A stretch of 7,294 nt of DNA from Kiritimatiellia bacterium (lineage in GTDB: Bacteria > Verrucomicrobiota > Kiritimatiellia > RFP12 > UBA1067). The notes below the pieces were generated by a model. That model was not told where the DNA came from and searched no databases. It saw nothing but the letters and a program-made list of their open reading frames with translations. The position numbers were made by a program, and so were the translations under genes. Of this stretch, positions 7,246 through 7,294 are shown piece by piece (position 1 is the first letter of the stretch; each line of letters opens with the position of its first letter). Where the stretch lies: NCBI GenBank assembly GCA_017459225.1, contig JAFUDL010000403.1, positions 1 through 7,294 of the forward strand, in the 5' to 3' direction.

Positions 7246-7294
7246 TCCGCAGCCTTCCTTTCCAATGGCATCATCCTCGCGCGCCGCATCACTC
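7242..7294 (-). CDS. Possible C-terminal end of an upstream gene (partial, right edge)
   Basis: One minus-strand frame is open from the right edge and ends in a TGA that overlaps the prepilin ATG as ATGA, the same junction style as era to the TPR gene. The visible tail reads VMRRARMMPLERKAAE, basic with no recognisable motif. The alternative is that the true upstream gene stops earlier, at the TGA at 7291-7289, leaving only a short spacer and a 15-codon chance frame. The window is too short to decide. Confidence 0.3.
   Translation of the reverse strand, partial: VMRRARMMPLERKAAE
7253..7260 (-). promoter_or_regulatory. Shine-Dalgarno for the prepilin-type gene (AAGGAAGG)
   Basis: Minus-strand AAGGAAGG ends seven bases before ATG 7245, a good position that supports this start for the prepilin-type gene. 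Confidence 0.65.

Noticed and set aside
1..7294. Mobile elements, CRISPR array, tRNA or rRNA genes
   Set aside because: No regularly spaced direct repeats, terminal inverted repeats, transposase motifs or cloverleaf-like sequence were seen; all but the short spacers is accounted for by coding sequence.

Overview
The window is a dense, GC-rich stretch of bacterial chromosome with every supported gene on the minus strand. Read in the direction of transcription (high to low coordinates), the order is: a scrap of an upstream frame, a prepilin-type protein, gyrA (DNA gyrase subunit A), era (16S rRNA-binding GTPase), a large secreted repeat protein of TPR type, and the first 25 codons of an ExbB/TolQ/MotA-like proton channel subunit that runs off the left edge. 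The long open frames on the plus strand are third-position GC shadows.

Taxonomy can only be inferred. High GC, a stand-alone prepilin-type protein with a long poorly conserved body, a Gram-negative-style envelope module (large TPR protein plus ExbB) and a rather divergent Era suggest a Gram-negative of the PVC superphylum, perhaps Kiritimatiellota, Verrucomicrobiota or Lentisphaerota. GyrA is clearly bacterial gyrase but I cannot place it further without a tree.

Region by region: 7294-6265 holds the end of a possible upstream frame and the prepilin-type gene, which overlap by ATGA. The spacer 6264-6157 is a small AT-rich island with an excellent extended -10 promoter, a leader with a Shine-Dalgarno sequence aimed at the wrong AUG, and a strong GC hairpin just ahead of gyrA. 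From there gyrA, era, the TPR gene and exbB are packed head to tail with junctions of +21 nt, ATGA and TGATG. This is very likely one operon read from the promoter in front of gyrA, with era-TPR-exbB translationally coupled at their junctions.

Functionally, the operon joins DNA supercoiling (GyrA), 30S ribosome maturation (Era) and what looks like the start of a proton-motive-force-driven envelope system (exported TPR protein plus ExbB-like channel, presumably followed by ExbD/TolR and perhaps TonB). No mobile element, CRISPR array, tRNA, rRNA or phage gene was seen. The points most worth checking are a natural Phe at the quinolone-resistance Ser83 position of GyrA, the odd gyrA leader, the coupled TPR-ExbB module, and a KH domain in Era that lacks some usual basic residues.
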